Part shown: piece by piece, positions 1-13,322 of the stretch
Layout of the letters: every line of letters starts with the position of its first letter
Position numbering within the stretch: the stretch's first letter is position 1
Source of the DNA: Corynebacterium urealyticum DSM 7109
GTDB taxonomy: Bacteria; Actinomycetota; Actinomycetes; Mycobacteriales; Mycobacteriaceae
Assembly (NCBI RefSeq): GCF_000069945.1
Contig: NC_010545.1
Location: forward strand, 372,001 to 436,000
Length of the DNA stretch: 64,000 nt
Reading direction: 5' to 3'
Made by a program: the position numbers and the translations under genes
The notes under the pieces: model-generated
What the model was told of the DNA's origin: nothing
The model's database searches: none
Seen by the model: only the letters and a program-made list of their open reading frames with translations

Positions 1-1778
1 CCGCGATGATTCCGTTCCTGGAGCACGACGACGCCAACCGTGCCCTCATGGGTGCGAACATGCAGCGTCAGGCTGTGCCACTGCTGCGCGCCGAGGCCCC
101 GTACGTCGGTACCGGTATCGAGCAGCGCGCTGCGTACGACGCCGGTGACCTGATCATCGCCCCGAAGGCTGGTGTGGTGGAGTACGTCTCCGCTGACTAC
201 ATCACCATCATGGACGATGAGGGCATCCGCGATACCTTCATGCTGCGCAAGTTCGAGCGCACCAACCAGGGCACCAGCTACAACCAGAAGCCACTGGTCA
301 ACCAGGGTGACCGCGTCGAGGCCGGCCAGGTCATCGCCGACGGTCCGGGCACCGATAACGGTGAGATGGCGCTGGGTAAGAACCTGCTCGTCGCCTTCAT
401 GCCGTGGGAGGGCCACAACTACGAGGATGCAATCATCCTCTCCCAGCGCATGGTTGAGGAAGACGTGCTGACCTCGATCCACATCGAGGAGTACGAGATC
501 GATGCCCGCGACACCAAGCTGGGCCCGGAGGAGATCACCCGCGACATCCCGAACGTCGGCGAGGACGTCCTTGCTGACCTGGATGAGCGCGGTATCGTCC
601 GCATCGGTGCGGACGTCCGCGACGGTGACATCCTCGTCGGTAAGGTCACCCCGAAGGGTGAGACGGAGCTGACCCCGGAGGAGCGCCTGCTGCGCGCCAT
701 CTTCGGTGAGAAGGCCCGCGAGGTTCGCGATACCTCCATGAAGGTTCCGCACGGTGAGACCGGCAAGGTCATCGGCGTGCGCGTCTTCTCCCGCGAGGAC
801 GACGACGACCTCGCCGCTGGTGTCAACGAGATGGTCCGCGTCTACGTCGCCCAGAAGCGCAAGATCCAGGACGGCGATAAGCTCGCCGGCCGCCACGGCA
901 ACAAGGGTGTCGTCGGCAAGATCCTGCCGCAGGAGGATATGCCGTTCCTGCCGGACGGTACCCCGGTGGACATCATCCTGAACACCCACGGTGTGCCGCG
1001 TCGTATGAACATTGGTCAGGTCCTGGAGGTGCACCTGGGCTGGCTGGCGAAGGCCGGTTGGCAGGTCGACACCAACTCCGACGACCCGAAGATCAAGGCC
1101 ATGCTGGAGACGCTGCCGGAGGATCTCTACGACGTTCCGGCCGACTCCCTGACCTCCACCCCGGTGTTCGACGGTGCGTCCAACGCCGAGCTGTCCGGTC
1201 TGCTGCGCTCCTCGCGCCCGGACCGCGACGGTATCCGCCTGGTGGATGACTTCGGTAAGGCGCAGCTGATCGACGGCCGTACTGGTGAGCCATACGAGCA
1301 CCCGATCTCCGTGGGCTACATGTACATGCTGAAGCTGCACCACCTGGTCGATGAGAAGATTCACGCCCGTTCCACCGGTCCTTACTCCATGATTACCCAG
1401 CAGCCGCTGGGTGGTAAGGCCCAGTTCGGTGGCCAGCGCTTCGGCGAGATGGAGGTGTGGGCAATGCAGGCATACGGTGCCGCCTACACCCTGCAGGAGC
1501 TTCTGACCATCAAGTCCGATGACGTGGTGGGCCGCGTGAAGGTCTACGAGGCGATCGTGAAGGGCGAGAACATCCCGGATCCGGGTATCCCAGAGTCCTT
1601 CAAGGTCCTCCTCAAGGAGCTGCAGTCCCTGTGCCTGAACGTTGAGGTTCTGGCTGCGGACGGCACCCCAATGGAGCTGTCCTCCGATGATGACGACGAG
1701 CTTGAGTCCGCAAACGCAGCGCTGGGTATTAACCTGCAGCGCGATGAGCGTCCAGACGCCGACATCGACGTCGGCTAA
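1..1778 (+). CDS. rpoB: RNA polymerase beta subunit, 3' part only
   Basis: The frame is open from the first base (frame of position 3), so the true start lies before the window. About 590 C-terminal residues are present. The visible part contains the RpoB landmarks [20 protein letters not shown] near the edge, [14 protein letters not shown] (active-centre lysine region) and [20 protein letters not shown] near the C terminus. It is the catalytic beta subunit of RNA polymerase and pairs with beta' encoded 86 bases downstream, very probably in one transcript. The acidic tail ([16 protein letters not shown]) is typical of actinobacterial RpoB. The rifampicin-binding cluster lies upstream, outside the window. 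Confidence 0.98.
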   Translation, partial: AMIPFLEHDDANRALMGANMQRQAVPLLRAEAPYVGTGIEQRAAYDAGDLIIAPKAGVVEYVSADYITIMDDEGIRDTFMLRKFERTNQGTSYNQKPLVNQGDRVEAGQVIADGPGTDNGEMALGKNLLVAFMPWEGHNYEDAIILSQRMVEEDVLTSIHIEEYEIDARDTKLGPEEITRDIPNVGEDVLADLDERGIVRIGADVRDGDILVGKVTPKGETELTPEERLLRAIFGEKAREVRDTSMKVPHGETGKVIGVRVFSREDDDDLAAGVNEMVRVYVAQKRKIQDGDKLAGRHGNKGVVGKILPQEDMPFLPDGTPVDIILNTHGVPRRMNIGQVLEVHLGWLAKAGWQVDTNSDDPKIKAMLETLPEDLYDVPADSLTSTPVFDGASNAELSGLLRSSRPDRDGIRLVDDFGKAQLIDGRTGEPYEHPISVGYMYMLKLHHLVDEKIHARSTGPYSMITQQPLGGKAQFGGQRFGEMEVWAMQAYGAAYTLQELLTIKSDDVVGRVKVYEAIVKGENIPDPGIPESFKVLLKELQSLCLNVEVLAADGTPMELSSDDDDELESANAALGINLQRDERPDADIDVG

Positions 1779-1864
1779 CGCTCAAGGCTTCGCACACTTT
1801 CAGATTCTGACCTAGGTTCACCCACAATGGCCCTCCACATTCTTGGAGGGGAAAGGAAGTCCAC

Positions 1865-5836
<3,972 letters not shown>

Positions 5837-5870
5837 GGCTTAGGGTTTCTAGGCTTGGGCCTAGAGGTTT

Positions 5871-5905
5871 AAGGCCTCAGGGTTTTTAGAACCCTGAGGC
5901 CTTTT
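5871..5905 (+). terminator. rho-independent terminator of rpoBC
   Basis: A perfect 14-bp stem (5871-5884 with 5890-5903), loop TTTAG, ending in TTTT. It begins 35 bases after the rpoC stop and separates rpoBC from the convergent DUF1707 gene. Confidence 0.93.
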
Positions 5906-5960
5906 GCTGTGCTTTGCGGAAGGGGAGAGCCGGAGGGGCGGGGTAGTGGGCGTCCGGCGG

Positions 5961-6698
5961 CTAGTTCAGGCGGCGGACGTGCACGGCGACAGAGCCAAAA
6001 CTGTGGGACCCCGTGATGCGCAGTGTGGGAGCGTTCTCGGGGAGCCGCTCCGGTGGCACAGCCCCACGGGCGACCTTGAAGGTCGTCTCCCCGAAGAACC
6101 CTTCCGTGTCGATGCGCACGCGGATGCCCTCTGGAACAAGGATTTTGACATCCCCAAAAACGGCCCCCACGTCGATGGTGGTGTGATGCGAGGCCAAACG
6201 TGCCGAAAGCAGGTCGACAGTCACTGTTCCGGCGTGTGCTCGGACCTCCTGGTAGGCAGGGACGGTCCAGTGGTGGAGCCGGCGGTCAGAGAACAGAGCC
6301 TGCACCCTGTTGTTGGGTAGGTTCTCCCCGGTGACCAGCTGGTTGGTGAAGTAGGTGACCTCTTCCGGGGATCGTGCGGGTACCGCCGGACGGTTGAAAT
6401 TAGTGAGCTTTTCCCAGAAGCTTTGCCCATTATTTTTGGGCGCAGGACGCTGCGTGGCAGGGCTCGGGCTCGTCGGGGCAGTAGGGGCCGACGGGTGGCC
6501 GTAGAGTGCCGCGCGCGGGTCGAGGAAAAGATCTGTCAGCGGCACGAGCAGCTCGCCTCGGGTCTGGGCGACGATGCACTGCTGCACTCGCTCATCGAAC
6601 TCCGCGATGCTGATCTGGCCGCGGCCGAGTGCGTCGTGGAGGAGAGCTTGGGCGCGGTTGCGGTCGTTGTCATCGCAACGGAGGGCGTCGTCGTTCAT
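5961..6698 (-). CDS. DUF1707 protein with C-terminal LiaF/YvqF-like domain
   Basis: 245 residues from the chosen ATG at 6698 (MNDDALRCDDNDRNRAQ). An upstream ATG at 6821 would add 41 residues without family similarity. The N-terminal ~55 residues match the DUF1707 pattern of actinobacterial proteins (LxDALGRGQISIAEFDER). A Pro/Ala/Ser-rich linker follows. The C-terminal ~110 residues resemble the 'cell-wall-active antibiotic response' domain seen at the end of LiaF/YvqF (VDLLSARLASHHTTIDVGAVFGDVKILVPEGIRVR). No transmembrane segment is visible. There is no clear Shine-Dalgarno site; a TATCCT hexamer lies 7 bases before the ATG, so a leaderless transcript is possible. Function in this genus is unknown; an envelope-stress role is only inference. 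Confidence 0.75.
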   Translation of the reverse strand: MNDDALRCDDNDRNRAQALLHDALGRGQISIAEFDERVQQCIVAQTRGELLVPLTDLFLDPRAALYGHPSAPTAPTSPSPATQRPAPKNNGQSFWEKLTNFNRPAVPARSPEEVTYFTNQLVTGENLPNNRVQALFSDRRLHHWTVPAYQEVRAHAGTVTVDLLSARLASHHTTIDVGAVFGDVKILVPEGIRVRIDTEGFFGETTFKVARGAVPPERLPENAPTLRITGSHSFGSVAVHVRRLN

Positions 6699-6839
6699 GG
6701 CTAAGAGGATAGTGGAGCTTAGCGTCAGCAGTGTTGGGCAGACCAATACGTGGTCGATAACACAACCGGGCGAGGCCACAACCGGCACAACGAGACAGGA
6801 AAGAGCTCCCCTCCGCTTCACCCGCTAGACTCTGAGCCC

Positions 6840-7037
6840 ATGGGAATCTTTTTTCGTGAGTCCAAGAAGGTCGGCCGCAACGGCCGCATCAACGTCTCCA
6901 GTGGCGGGGTGGGCGGCTCCTACAAGCTGGGGCCGGCCCGCATCACCCAGAAGGCCAATGGGCAGCAGATGATCCGCATCCAGACCGGCATCCCGGGCCT
7001 GAATTTCACCAAGACCTTCGGCAAGAAGCCCCGTTAG
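6840..7037 (+). CDS. small DUF4236 protein
   Basis: 65 residues, ATG at 6840. The sequence MGIFFRESKKVGRNGRINVS followed by the glycine-rich GGVGGSYKLGP and the C-terminal pattern IRIQTGIPGLNFTKTFGKK matches the DUF4236 family, small basic proteins of unknown function. No signal peptide or membrane helix is seen. There is no clear Shine-Dalgarno site, but TAGACT 8 bases upstream could be the -10 of a leaderless mRNA. Its stop codon overlaps the stop of the convergent nrdG gene by three bases. Confidence 0.75.
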   Translation: MGIFFRESKKVGRNGRINVSSGGVGGSYKLGPARITQKANGQQMIRIQTGIPGLNFTKTFGKKPR

Positions 7038-7768
7038 GCCACGTAGCGCCCGGCGTCATCGACGTTCCGGGCCCACTGCAGGTGTAGCTCGTGCCCGAGC
7101 CTTGCGACCTCGCCCTGTAGCTCCTCAAGGTGCTGCTCGATCACCGAGCCCGGCCACAGTGTGGTGCGCATCTGCAGTTCCACGCCGTACTGCTCCGCCG
7201 CGGCGGCGGCTACCCGTAGCGAATCCCACATTCGCTCCGCGGCCCGCGGCGCCAGCCCCGTGACCGCAGCGGCATGACGGGGGAGCGCTTTAACGTCCAG
7301 CCCGATCCAATCCGGTCGTGTTTCCTCCGTGGCCAGCAAGGCGCGTAGCCGCGCGGGCGCGTACCCGCTCGTGTGCAAGCCCACCGGGAAGCCGGCAACC
7401 TTCGTGGCCGCAAGCGCTGCGGCCAGCCCGGCCGCCGCCAGTGGCTCACCACCAGAGATCACCAAACCATCCAGCATCCCTCGGCGCCGCTCCATGAGCT
7501 CCAGGGCATCCGAGAAGAGCGGTCGCCCCTCGGCTCCGCGAGTCCCACCCGAGCCTTCGCCAGCCCCGCCCAAATCTGCAGCAGGCTCGCCTCCGCCCAC
7601 CACCGGGAATTCCTGCAGCTGCGCATTGTGGCAGTACACGCAGCGCAGCGGGCAACCCTGGGTGAACACGGTCGCCGTCAGTTTTCCTGGCCAGTCAGTA
7701 GCAGAAAAGGGAATCAGCCCTGCCAAGGCCAAGCGGTTGGCGTCCTGAAAAGCGGCGGAACTACGCAT
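7034..7768 (-). CDS. nrdG: anaerobic ribonucleotide reductase activating protein (radical SAM)
   Basis: 244 residues from the ATG at 7768, which overlaps the nrdD stop by 8 bases (ATGCGTAG), implying translational coupling. The radical-SAM cluster CPLRCVYCHN (CX3CX2C binding the 4Fe-4S cluster) lies near residues 35-45, preceded by FSATDWPGKLTATVFTQG, as in NrdG-type activases. A downstream GGEPL motif (VISGGEPLAAAGL) is the usual SAM-binding strand. It uses S-adenosylmethionine and an electron to create the glycyl radical on NrdD. It is somewhat longer than E. coli NrdG, as in many actinobacterial and archaeal homologues. Confidence 0.92.
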   Translation of the reverse strand: MRSSAAFQDANRLALAGLIPFSATDWPGKLTATVFTQGCPLRCVYCHNAQLQEFPVVGGGEPAADLGGAGEGSGGTRGAEGRPLFSDALELMERRRGMLDGLVISGGEPLAAAGLAAALAATKVAGFPVGLHTSGYAPARLRALLATEETRPDWIGLDVKALPRHAAAVTGLAPRAAERMWDSLRVAAAAAEQYGVELQMRTTLWPGSVIEQHLEELQGEVARLGHELHLQWARNVDDAGRYVA

Positions 7769-9653
7769 GCGGTCGGGCTCCAACCGCGGACGGCGAGAAC
7801 TCGCCAACCTGCATCGCCACAGCCTCACGGAAGTACTCCCGCTCGCTGAACTCGCCGCGCTTGCCGGTGTTGAAGCTGCTCGTCGGGCGGAAGTATCCCA
7901 TCACACGCGTCCACACCTCGGTATCGGTGCCACAGCTGGGGCACTGTGGGTGCTCGCCGGACAGGTATCCGTGCTGCGGGCACACCGAGAACGTCGGGGT
8001 GACCGTCAGGTACGGCAGCTCGAAGCTCTCCAACGCCCGGCGTACCAAGGCCGCGCAGGCCTCCCCGGAGCTCATCGCGGCTCCCATGTAGAGGTGCAGC
8101 ACGGTGCCGCCGGTGTACTTCTTCTGCAGTTCCTCCTGCTCGGCCAGTGCCTCGAAGGGGTCCGGGGTGTGCGCCACGGGCAGCTGCGAGGAATTGGTGT
8201 AGTACGGCTGCTCTGCGGTGCCTGCCTGCAGGATATCCGGGTAGCGTGCGCGGTCCTCGCGGGCGAAGCGGTAGGTCGCACCTTCAGCCGGGGTGGCTTC
8301 CAGGTTGTAGAGGTTGCCGGTAGCTTCCTGTGCTTCGAGGAGCCGCTCGTTGAGGTGGTCGAGTAGCCGGGCGACGAGCGCGTGGCCCTCGTGGTCGGTG
8401 ATGTCGCGGGCCCCGCCGGTGAAGTTGCGAACCATCTCGTTGCAGCCGTTCACGCCGATGGTCGAGAAGTGGTTGTTCAGGCTGGGCAGCCAGCGGCTGG
8501 TGTAGGGGTAGAGTCCCCGTTCCATGTTCTCGGCGACGAACTGCCGTCGCCGCTCCAGCGTGTCGACCGCGAGGTCCACGAGTTCGTCGACTGCCGCGAA
8601 GAGTGCTGCTTCGTCGCCGCGGTGCAGGTAGCCGAGCCGCGCGCAGTTGATCGTGACGACGCCAATCGAGCCGGTCAGCTCGGAGGAGCCGAAAAGGCCA
8701 TTGCCGCGCTTCATCAGTTCACGAAGGTCCAGCTGCAGGCGGCAGCACATGGAGCGAACCATGCCTGGGTCGAGGTCCGAGTTGAGGAAGTTCTGGAAGT
8801 ACGGCAGCCCGTACTTGGCGGTCATGTCGAAGAGCAGTGCGGCGTTGGCGCTGTGCCAGTCGAGGTCCGGGGTTATGTTGTAGGTGGGAATGGGGAACGT
8901 GAACGGGCGGCCGTCGGCATCGCCGGCTCCCATGACTTCTAGGAAGGCGCGGTTGATCATGTCCATTTCCGTCTGCAGCTCGCCATAGGTGAAGTCCACG
9001 GGCTCACCCCCGATCAGTGGGGTCTGGTCGGCGAGGTCGGCGGGGCAAGTCCAGTCGAAGGTGAGGTTGGTGAAGGGGGTTTGGGTGCCCCACCGGGAGG
9101 GGACGTTGAGGTTATAGACGAACTCCTGCAGGCACTGCTTGACTTCATCGAAGCTGAGGTTGTCGAGCCGGACGAAGGGGGCCATGTAGGTATCGAAGCT
9201 GGAGAAGGCCTGGGCGCCGGCCCACTCGTTTTGTAGGGTGCCGAGGAAGTTCACGGCTTGGCCGCAGGCGCTGGAGAGGTGGCGGGGTGGGTGGGACGAG
9301 ATCGCACCCGGGACTCCGCCGAAGCCTTCCTCGAGGAGTTGGCGCAGGGACCAGCCGGCGCAGTACCCGGTGAGGCTGTCGAGGTCGTGAATGTGGATGT
9401 CACCGCAGCGGTGCGCCGCGCCAGCCTCGGGGGCGAAAACCTCGTCCAGCCAGTAGTTCGCGGCGATCTTTCCGGAGGCGTTGAGGATGAGCCCACCGAT
9501 TGAGTAGTCCTGGTTCGCGTTGGCGTTGATGCGCCAGTCCTGGCGGTGCAGGTATTCCTCGACCGTTCCGGTGGGGTCGACGGTGACTCGCTGCTGCTGG
9601 TTGTGCGTGCGGCATGTGCGGTGGGCTGAGGATCGAATGCTGGGGGCGGTCAT
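7761..9653 (-). CDS. nrdD: anaerobic ribonucleoside-triphosphate reductase (class III)
   Basis: 630 residues, ATG at 9653. The C terminus has the Zn ribbon (CPQHGYLSGEHPQCPSC) and the glycyl-radical segment RVMGYFRPTSSFNTGKRGEF, with the radical glycine at about residue 586. Central motifs such as YNLEATPAEGATYRFA and HIHDLDSLTGYCAGWSLRQLL are NrdD-like. It reduces NTPs to dNTPs without oxygen, so the organism should be able to make DNA anaerobically. The N-terminal ATP-cone found in many NrdD proteins is short or absent here (only ~60 residues precede the core). It forms a two-gene operon with nrdG. Confidence 0.95.
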   Translation of the reverse strand: MTAPSIRSSAHRTCRTHNQQQRVTVDPTGTVEEYLHRQDWRINANANQDYSIGGLILNASGKIAANYWLDEVFAPEAGAAHRCGDIHIHDLDSLTGYCAGWSLRQLLEEGFGGVPGAISSHPPRHLSSACGQAVNFLGTLQNEWAGAQAFSSFDTYMAPFVRLDNLSFDEVKQCLQEFVYNLNVPSRWGTQTPFTNLTFDWTCPADLADQTPLIGGEPVDFTYGELQTEMDMINRAFLEVMGAGDADGRPFTFPIPTYNITPDLDWHSANAALLFDMTAKYGLPYFQNFLNSDLDPGMVRSMCCRLQLDLRELMKRGNGLFGSSELTGSIGVVTINCARLGYLHRGDEAALFAAVDELVDLAVDTLERRRQFVAENMERGLYPYTSRWLPSLNNHFSTIGVNGCNEMVRNFTGGARDITDHEGHALVARLLDHLNERLLEAQEATGNLYNLEATPAEGATYRFAREDRARYPDILQAGTAEQPYYTNSSQLPVAHTPDPFEALAEQEELQKKYTGGTVLHLYMGAAMSSGEACAALVRRALESFELPYLTVTPTFSVCPQHGYLSGEHPQCPSCGTDTEVWTRVMGYFRPTSSFNTGKRGEFSEREYFREAVAMQVGEFSPSAVGARPHA

Positions 9654-10042
9654 GGTGGGTCCTCTCGTCGGGGGGGCGGTGGGGCGGGGCCGTGGCGGGT
9701 GGGTTGTCCCGCGCTCGTACCAAATAACATACGTGGAATTCCCGGCCTAGCAAGCAGCGAAAGCGCTAGATATGGAAGGTGACATATCTATAATGTCTAC
9801 ATATTGTGGTCCAGGGTTCGTGCTGTTCATTTGGTGTCCACGTGTAGTGAGGGCGTGATCTTAGCCTCATTGCGGTGTTGCGGTGGCCTTCCTGAGACTT
9901 GCGAGACTTCCCACCTGTCCGTGACGGGAAGGCGAGCTGGGGGTTAACTGAACATGGCCCTAAAGCCCCCTCTTCGGCTGCAATGTTGTCCGCCTGTGGT
10001 GCTAATCTCACGTGGTGGCAAATTGAGCCGGAGGGAGTAGAA
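9654..10042. promoter_or_regulatory. divergent control region between nrdDG and the acyltransferase gene
   Basis: 389 bases with no convincing gene. It holds an AT-rich island in GC-rich DNA. On the minus strand CTGGAC and TATAGA with a 16-base spacer could be the nrdDG promoter. An inverted repeat GACAT-N7-ATGTC at 9781-9797 overlaps it. ACAATATGT-like sequence next to it resembles half of an NrdR box, but the match is incomplete. A GC-rich stretch of G runs lies at 9669-9705 just before nrdD. Confidence 0.45.
9781..9797. promoter_or_regulatory. inverted repeat GACAT-N7-ATGTC upstream of nrdDG
   Basis: Perfect 5-bp arms separated by seven bases (ATCTATA), overlapping the candidate -10 of nrdDG. 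The position suits an operator for an anaerobic or NrdR-type regulator. The regulator is not identified from sequence. Confidence 0.4.
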
Positions 10043-11908
10043 GTGCACGTCCGAATTCGTCAGATCGCGGGTCTCGACGGGCTGCGAGGGGTCGCGGTGG
10101 CAGCCGTGGTGCTGTATCACTTTTTCGGCGACCTTCTGCCCGGTGGGTTCATGGGCGTGGACGTCTTCTTCGTGCTTTCCGGCTTCCTGATCACGTCGAT
10201 TCTGCTGCGCGAAGTCGCCCTCACCCAGGGTGTGAGCTTCCGGGTTTTCTGGAAGAGACGTCTGCGGCGTATCGCCCCGTTGGCCCTGTTCGTCCTCATC
10301 ATAACGACGGCGGTGGTGGGGACGATCGGCGGCGATCTTGCGGTGAAGCTGCGCACCCAGTTCTTCGGTACCGCGTTCTTCGTCAATAACTGGGTACAGA
10401 TCGCGAACTCCGAGTCCTATTTCGCGAAGTCGGATATCCAGGTCACCGCACACTATTGGTCGCTGGCGATCGAGGAGCAGTACTACCTGATCTGGCCAAT
10501 TCTGGTGTGGCTGGTGCTGCTCGCCGTTAAACGTAACGCAACCCGCTTCCGCCCGCGTATGGCGGTGTTGACGGCGGTGATGGCGGTCGCCTCGATGGTG
10601 GCGATGGCGTTGATCTTCGACCCGCAGCAGGATCCATCGCGGGTGTACTACGGCACGGATACCCACGCCTTTGGTCTGCTGATGGGCTCACTGGTTGCGC
10701 TCCTGCTGACCTCCCCGGTGCGGTCGCGGGTGGCGGATTCTCACCCCCGCCGCCTCAACTGGTTTAAGCATCAGCTGCTCGCGGACTGGATCCCCGCGCT
10801 CGCTTTTGTGGGGCTCGTGGCGATGATGATGACCGTGCACGCGGAAAGCGCATTCACCTACCGGGGCGGGTTGGTTATTGCCAGCCTGCTGACCTCCCTG
10901 GTGGTCATGGGTCTGGTGCGTGGCGATAATGCCATCGACGAATGGATGAACATTCGGGTGCTCCGTTGGCTGGGGCATCGCTCCTTCTCTATCTACCTGT
11001 GGCACTGGCCGATCGTGATGATCCTTCCAGTGCTGGCGCCCAAGGCGCCCGAGTGGTTGGTCGGCATCGTGGCTGTGGTGCTCACCGCCGTGATCTCGGA
11101 GTGGAGTTTCAATCACATCGAAACGCCGTTCCGCCGTCACGGTTACCGCGAGACGATCAAGGGCTGGTTTAGTGGTGGCGTGATGCGCAAACTGAGTGCC
11201 GGATTCGCCGTCGTCCTCGTGGGGGCGCTGACCGCCTGCGGGCTGGTCACCGCGCCCACCGAATCGAGCCTGGAATCGGATCTGAAGGAAAAGTCCGAGC
11301 GACTTCAAAAGGCCAATGAGGAAGCCGCGAAAACCACGCCGCCTGTCCCGAAGGATGGCAGCAAGATCCCGGTCGCAGAGCGCAAGATGCCTAGCGGGAA
11401 CAAGATCAGCATGGTTGGCGACTCTGTGATGTTGGCGTCCTCCGAAGTCTTGCAGGAAAAGTTCCCAGGAGCGACCGTCGACGCAGCGCAGAGCAGGCAC
11501 TACATCGCGGCCCTGCCGATCCTGCAGCAGATGGCGGATGCCGGGACGCTGCGCGAGTTCGTGGTGCTCGGCCTTGGCACCAATGGCCCCTCTGACGGTG
11601 CGGGGGACCCAGAGATGCTCAAGAAGATCCGGCAGACCGTGGGTAAGGATCGCGTCATCATATACGTGATGCCCTACGGGGACCGCGACTGGATGGCGCA
11701 CGCCAACGAGGAGCTCATCGAAGAGGCGAACAAGGCTCCCAACGTGTACCTCGCCAACTGGTGCGAGGCTGCGAAGGAGAATGACGACTTCGTCGACGGC
11801 ATTCACCCGGGGGCGAAGGGGGCGGAGCTCTACGCCGGTGCGGTGAAGGATGCGCTCAAGCAGTGGAAGGCTGGCAAGAAGGACATTCCGCAGAGCTGCA
11901 GCATGTAG
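10043..11908 (+). CDS. membrane O-acyltransferase with C-terminal SGNH domain (OatA-like)
   Basis: 621 residues from GTG 10043, chosen because GGAGGGAG precedes it and the product then starts VHVRIRQIAGLDGLRGVAV, the usual start of the acyltransferase-3 fold. Roughly ten membrane helices span residues 1-390. The conserved acyltransferase residues include DGLRG, YHFFGD and the ..HYWSLAIEEQYYLIWP segment. After a Lys/Glu-rich linker (SDLKEKSERLQKANEEAAK) an extracytoplasmic SGNH esterase-like domain follows, with GDSV near residue 458 and DGIHPGAKG near residue 585. Such two-domain proteins O-acetylate peptidoglycan or other envelope glycans; the substrate here is not known. It is monocistronic with its own terminator. 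Confidence 0.85.
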   Translation: MHVRIRQIAGLDGLRGVAVAAVVLYHFFGDLLPGGFMGVDVFFVLSGFLITSILLREVALTQGVSFRVFWKRRLRRIAPLALFVLIITTAVVGTIGGDLAVKLRTQFFGTAFFVNNWVQIANSESYFAKSDIQVTAHYWSLAIEEQYYLIWPILVWLVLLAVKRNATRFRPRMAVLTAVMAVASMVAMALIFDPQQDPSRVYYGTDTHAFGLLMGSLVALLLTSPVRSRVADSHPRRLNWFKHQLLADWIPALAFVGLVAMMMTVHAESAFTYRGGLVIASLLTSLVVMGLVRGDNAIDEWMNIRVLRWLGHRSFSIYLWHWPIVMILPVLAPKAPEWLVGIVAVVLTAVISEWSFNHIETPFRRHGYRETIKGWFSGGVMRKLSAGFAVVLVGALTACGLVTAPTESSLESDLKEKSERLQKANEEAAKTTPPVPKDGSKIPVAERKMPSGNKISMVGDSVMLASSEVLQEKFPGATVDAAQSRHYIAALPILQQMADAGTLREFVVLGLGTNGPSDGAGDPEMLKKIRQTVGKDRVIIYVMPYGDRDWMAHANEELIEEANKAPNVYLANWCEAAKENDDFVDGIHPGAKGAELYAGAVKDALKQWKAGKKDIPQSCSM

Positions 11909-11975
11909 CGCCCGGCGGGGGAGGGCGGCCTGAAGCTTAGGTGGCCCGTTCCGTCTGCCAACACCTGCAAATACC

Positions 11976-12010
11976 TGCGCCCGGAAGCACATCCGGGCGC
12001 ATTTGGTTTT
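11976..12010 (+). terminator. terminator after the acyltransferase gene
   Basis: A perfect 10-bp stem TGCGCCCGGA / TCCGGGCGCA (11976-11985 with 11992-12001), six-base loop, then TTTGGTTTT. Confidence 0.85.
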
Positions 12011-12278
12011 CGGTGGCCACTGCGGTAATCTGACCGGCGTAGATTGTATTGCTCCGATGGCGCGTACCGAAGGGTAAACGGCAGAGGGTGCTCAATACAG
12101 GGATCTTCGTGCCGAGTGCGCGGAGTGATACAAAACGGTAGTGGCCCCGGAAAGAGCCCCCATTTTTTGCTGTTCAAGGGTGTTTTTCCTCCCAGGTCAG
12201 CAAGTGGGTGTCCCACCAGGGGGTTCACGACATACCGAGGCTTCTGCAAGTTTAAAACCCAAAGAAGAAAGTCTATCT

Positions 12279-12650
12279 ATGCCAACTATTCAGCAGCTGA
12301 TCCGCAAGGGTCGCCACGATAAGCCGAGCAATGTTGCGACCGCCGGCCTGAAGGGCTCCCCGCAGCGTCGTGGCGTGTGCACCCGCGTGTACACCACCAC
12401 CCCGAAGAAGCCGAACTCGGCTCTGCGTAAGGTCGCCCGTGTTCGCCTGACCTCCGGCATCGAGGTCTCCGCATACATCCCAGGTGAGGGCCACAACCTC
12501 CAGGAGCACTCCATGGTGCTCGTTCGCGGTGGTCGTGTGAGGGACCTCCCGGGTGTTCGCTACAAGATCGTCCGTGGCGCTCTGGATACCCAGGGTGTCA
12601 AGGATCGTAAGCAGGCACGTTCCCGCTACGGCGTTAAGAAGGAGAAGTAA
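12279..12650 (+). CDS. rpsL: 30S ribosomal protein S12
   Basis: 123 residues, ATG at 12279, starting [15 protein letters not shown] and preceded by a purine-rich AAGAAGAAAG site. It carries the decoding-centre motifs [17 protein letters not shown] and [11 protein letters not shown]. Lysines at the usual streptomycin-resistance positions are the wild-type residues (PKKPNSA, RYGVKK). First gene of the str operon; rpsG follows after 3 bases. A longer in-frame extension upstream has no similarity to S12. The 267 bases between the preceding terminator and the start hold the operon promoter, which I could not place with confidence. Confidence 0.98.
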   Translation: MPTIQQLIRKGRHDKPSNVATAGLKGSPQRRGVCTRVYTTTPKKPNSALRKVARVRLTSGIEVSAYIPGEGHNLQEHSMVLVRGGRVRDLPGVRYKIVRGALDTQGVKDRKQARSRYGVKKEK

Positions 12651-12653
12651 GCC

Positions 12654-13124
12654 ATGCCACGTAAAGGTCCAGTAGCACAGCGCCCACTCGTCAAGGACCC
12701 GGTGTACGGCGATGTCCTCGTCTCCCAGCTGGTCAACAAGATCCTGATCGACGGCAAGAAGTCCACCGCTGAGCGCATCGTCTACGGTGCCCTCGAGCAG
12801 TGCCGCGAGAAGACCGGCACCGACCCGGTCCTGACCCTGAAGAAGGCTCTCGACAACGTCAAGCCGGCCCTCGAGGTTCGCTCCCGCCGCGTCGGTGGCG
12901 CGACCTACCAGGTTCCGGTCGACGTCCGTCCGGGCCGTTCCACCACCCTGGCACTGCGTTGGCTCGTCACCTTCAGCCGCCAGCGTCGCGAGAACTCCAT
13001 GATTGAGCGTCTCGCCAACGAGATCCTCGATGCCTCCAACGGCCTGGGCGCTTCCGTGAAGCGTCGCGAGGATATCCACAAGATGGCTGAGGCCAACCGC
13101 GCCTTCGCTCACTACCGCTGGTAG
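12654..13124 (+). CDS. rpsG: 30S ribosomal protein S7
   Basis: 156 residues, ATG at 12654, three bases after rpsL. Typical S7 motifs are present: [20 protein letters not shown] at the start, [24 protein letters not shown] in the middle and [14 protein letters not shown] at the C terminus. It nucleates assembly of the 30S head and is a translational regulator of the str operon in other bacteria. Confidence 0.98.
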
Positions 13125-13167
13125 TCGCTTGACCGGCTGGCCGCGGTCGCTGCGGCTAGCCCAGGCG

Positions 13168-13201
13168 GGAGTAGTGGGGGAGGGAAAATTCCCCCTACTC
13201 C
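13168..13201 (+). promoter_or_regulatory. stem-loop between rpsG and fusA
   Basis: GGAGTAG (13168-13174) pairs with CTACTCC (13195-13201), and the stem extends through a G run and C run with one bulged T. No T tract follows, so this looks more like an attenuator or processing hairpin than a full terminator. About 190 bases separate rpsG from fusA, enough for a separate fusA promoter. Confidence 0.5.
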
Positions 13202-13322
13202 AGACGGCCATAAAAATGGCAAAATAGAACCTGAACAGACCAATGCGGCTCGCTAGGCCTTATGCGACCATCAACCTTAAGGTCCGGGCCGCTCGACAAC
13301 GATTGAGCGGAGTTTTTAACCA

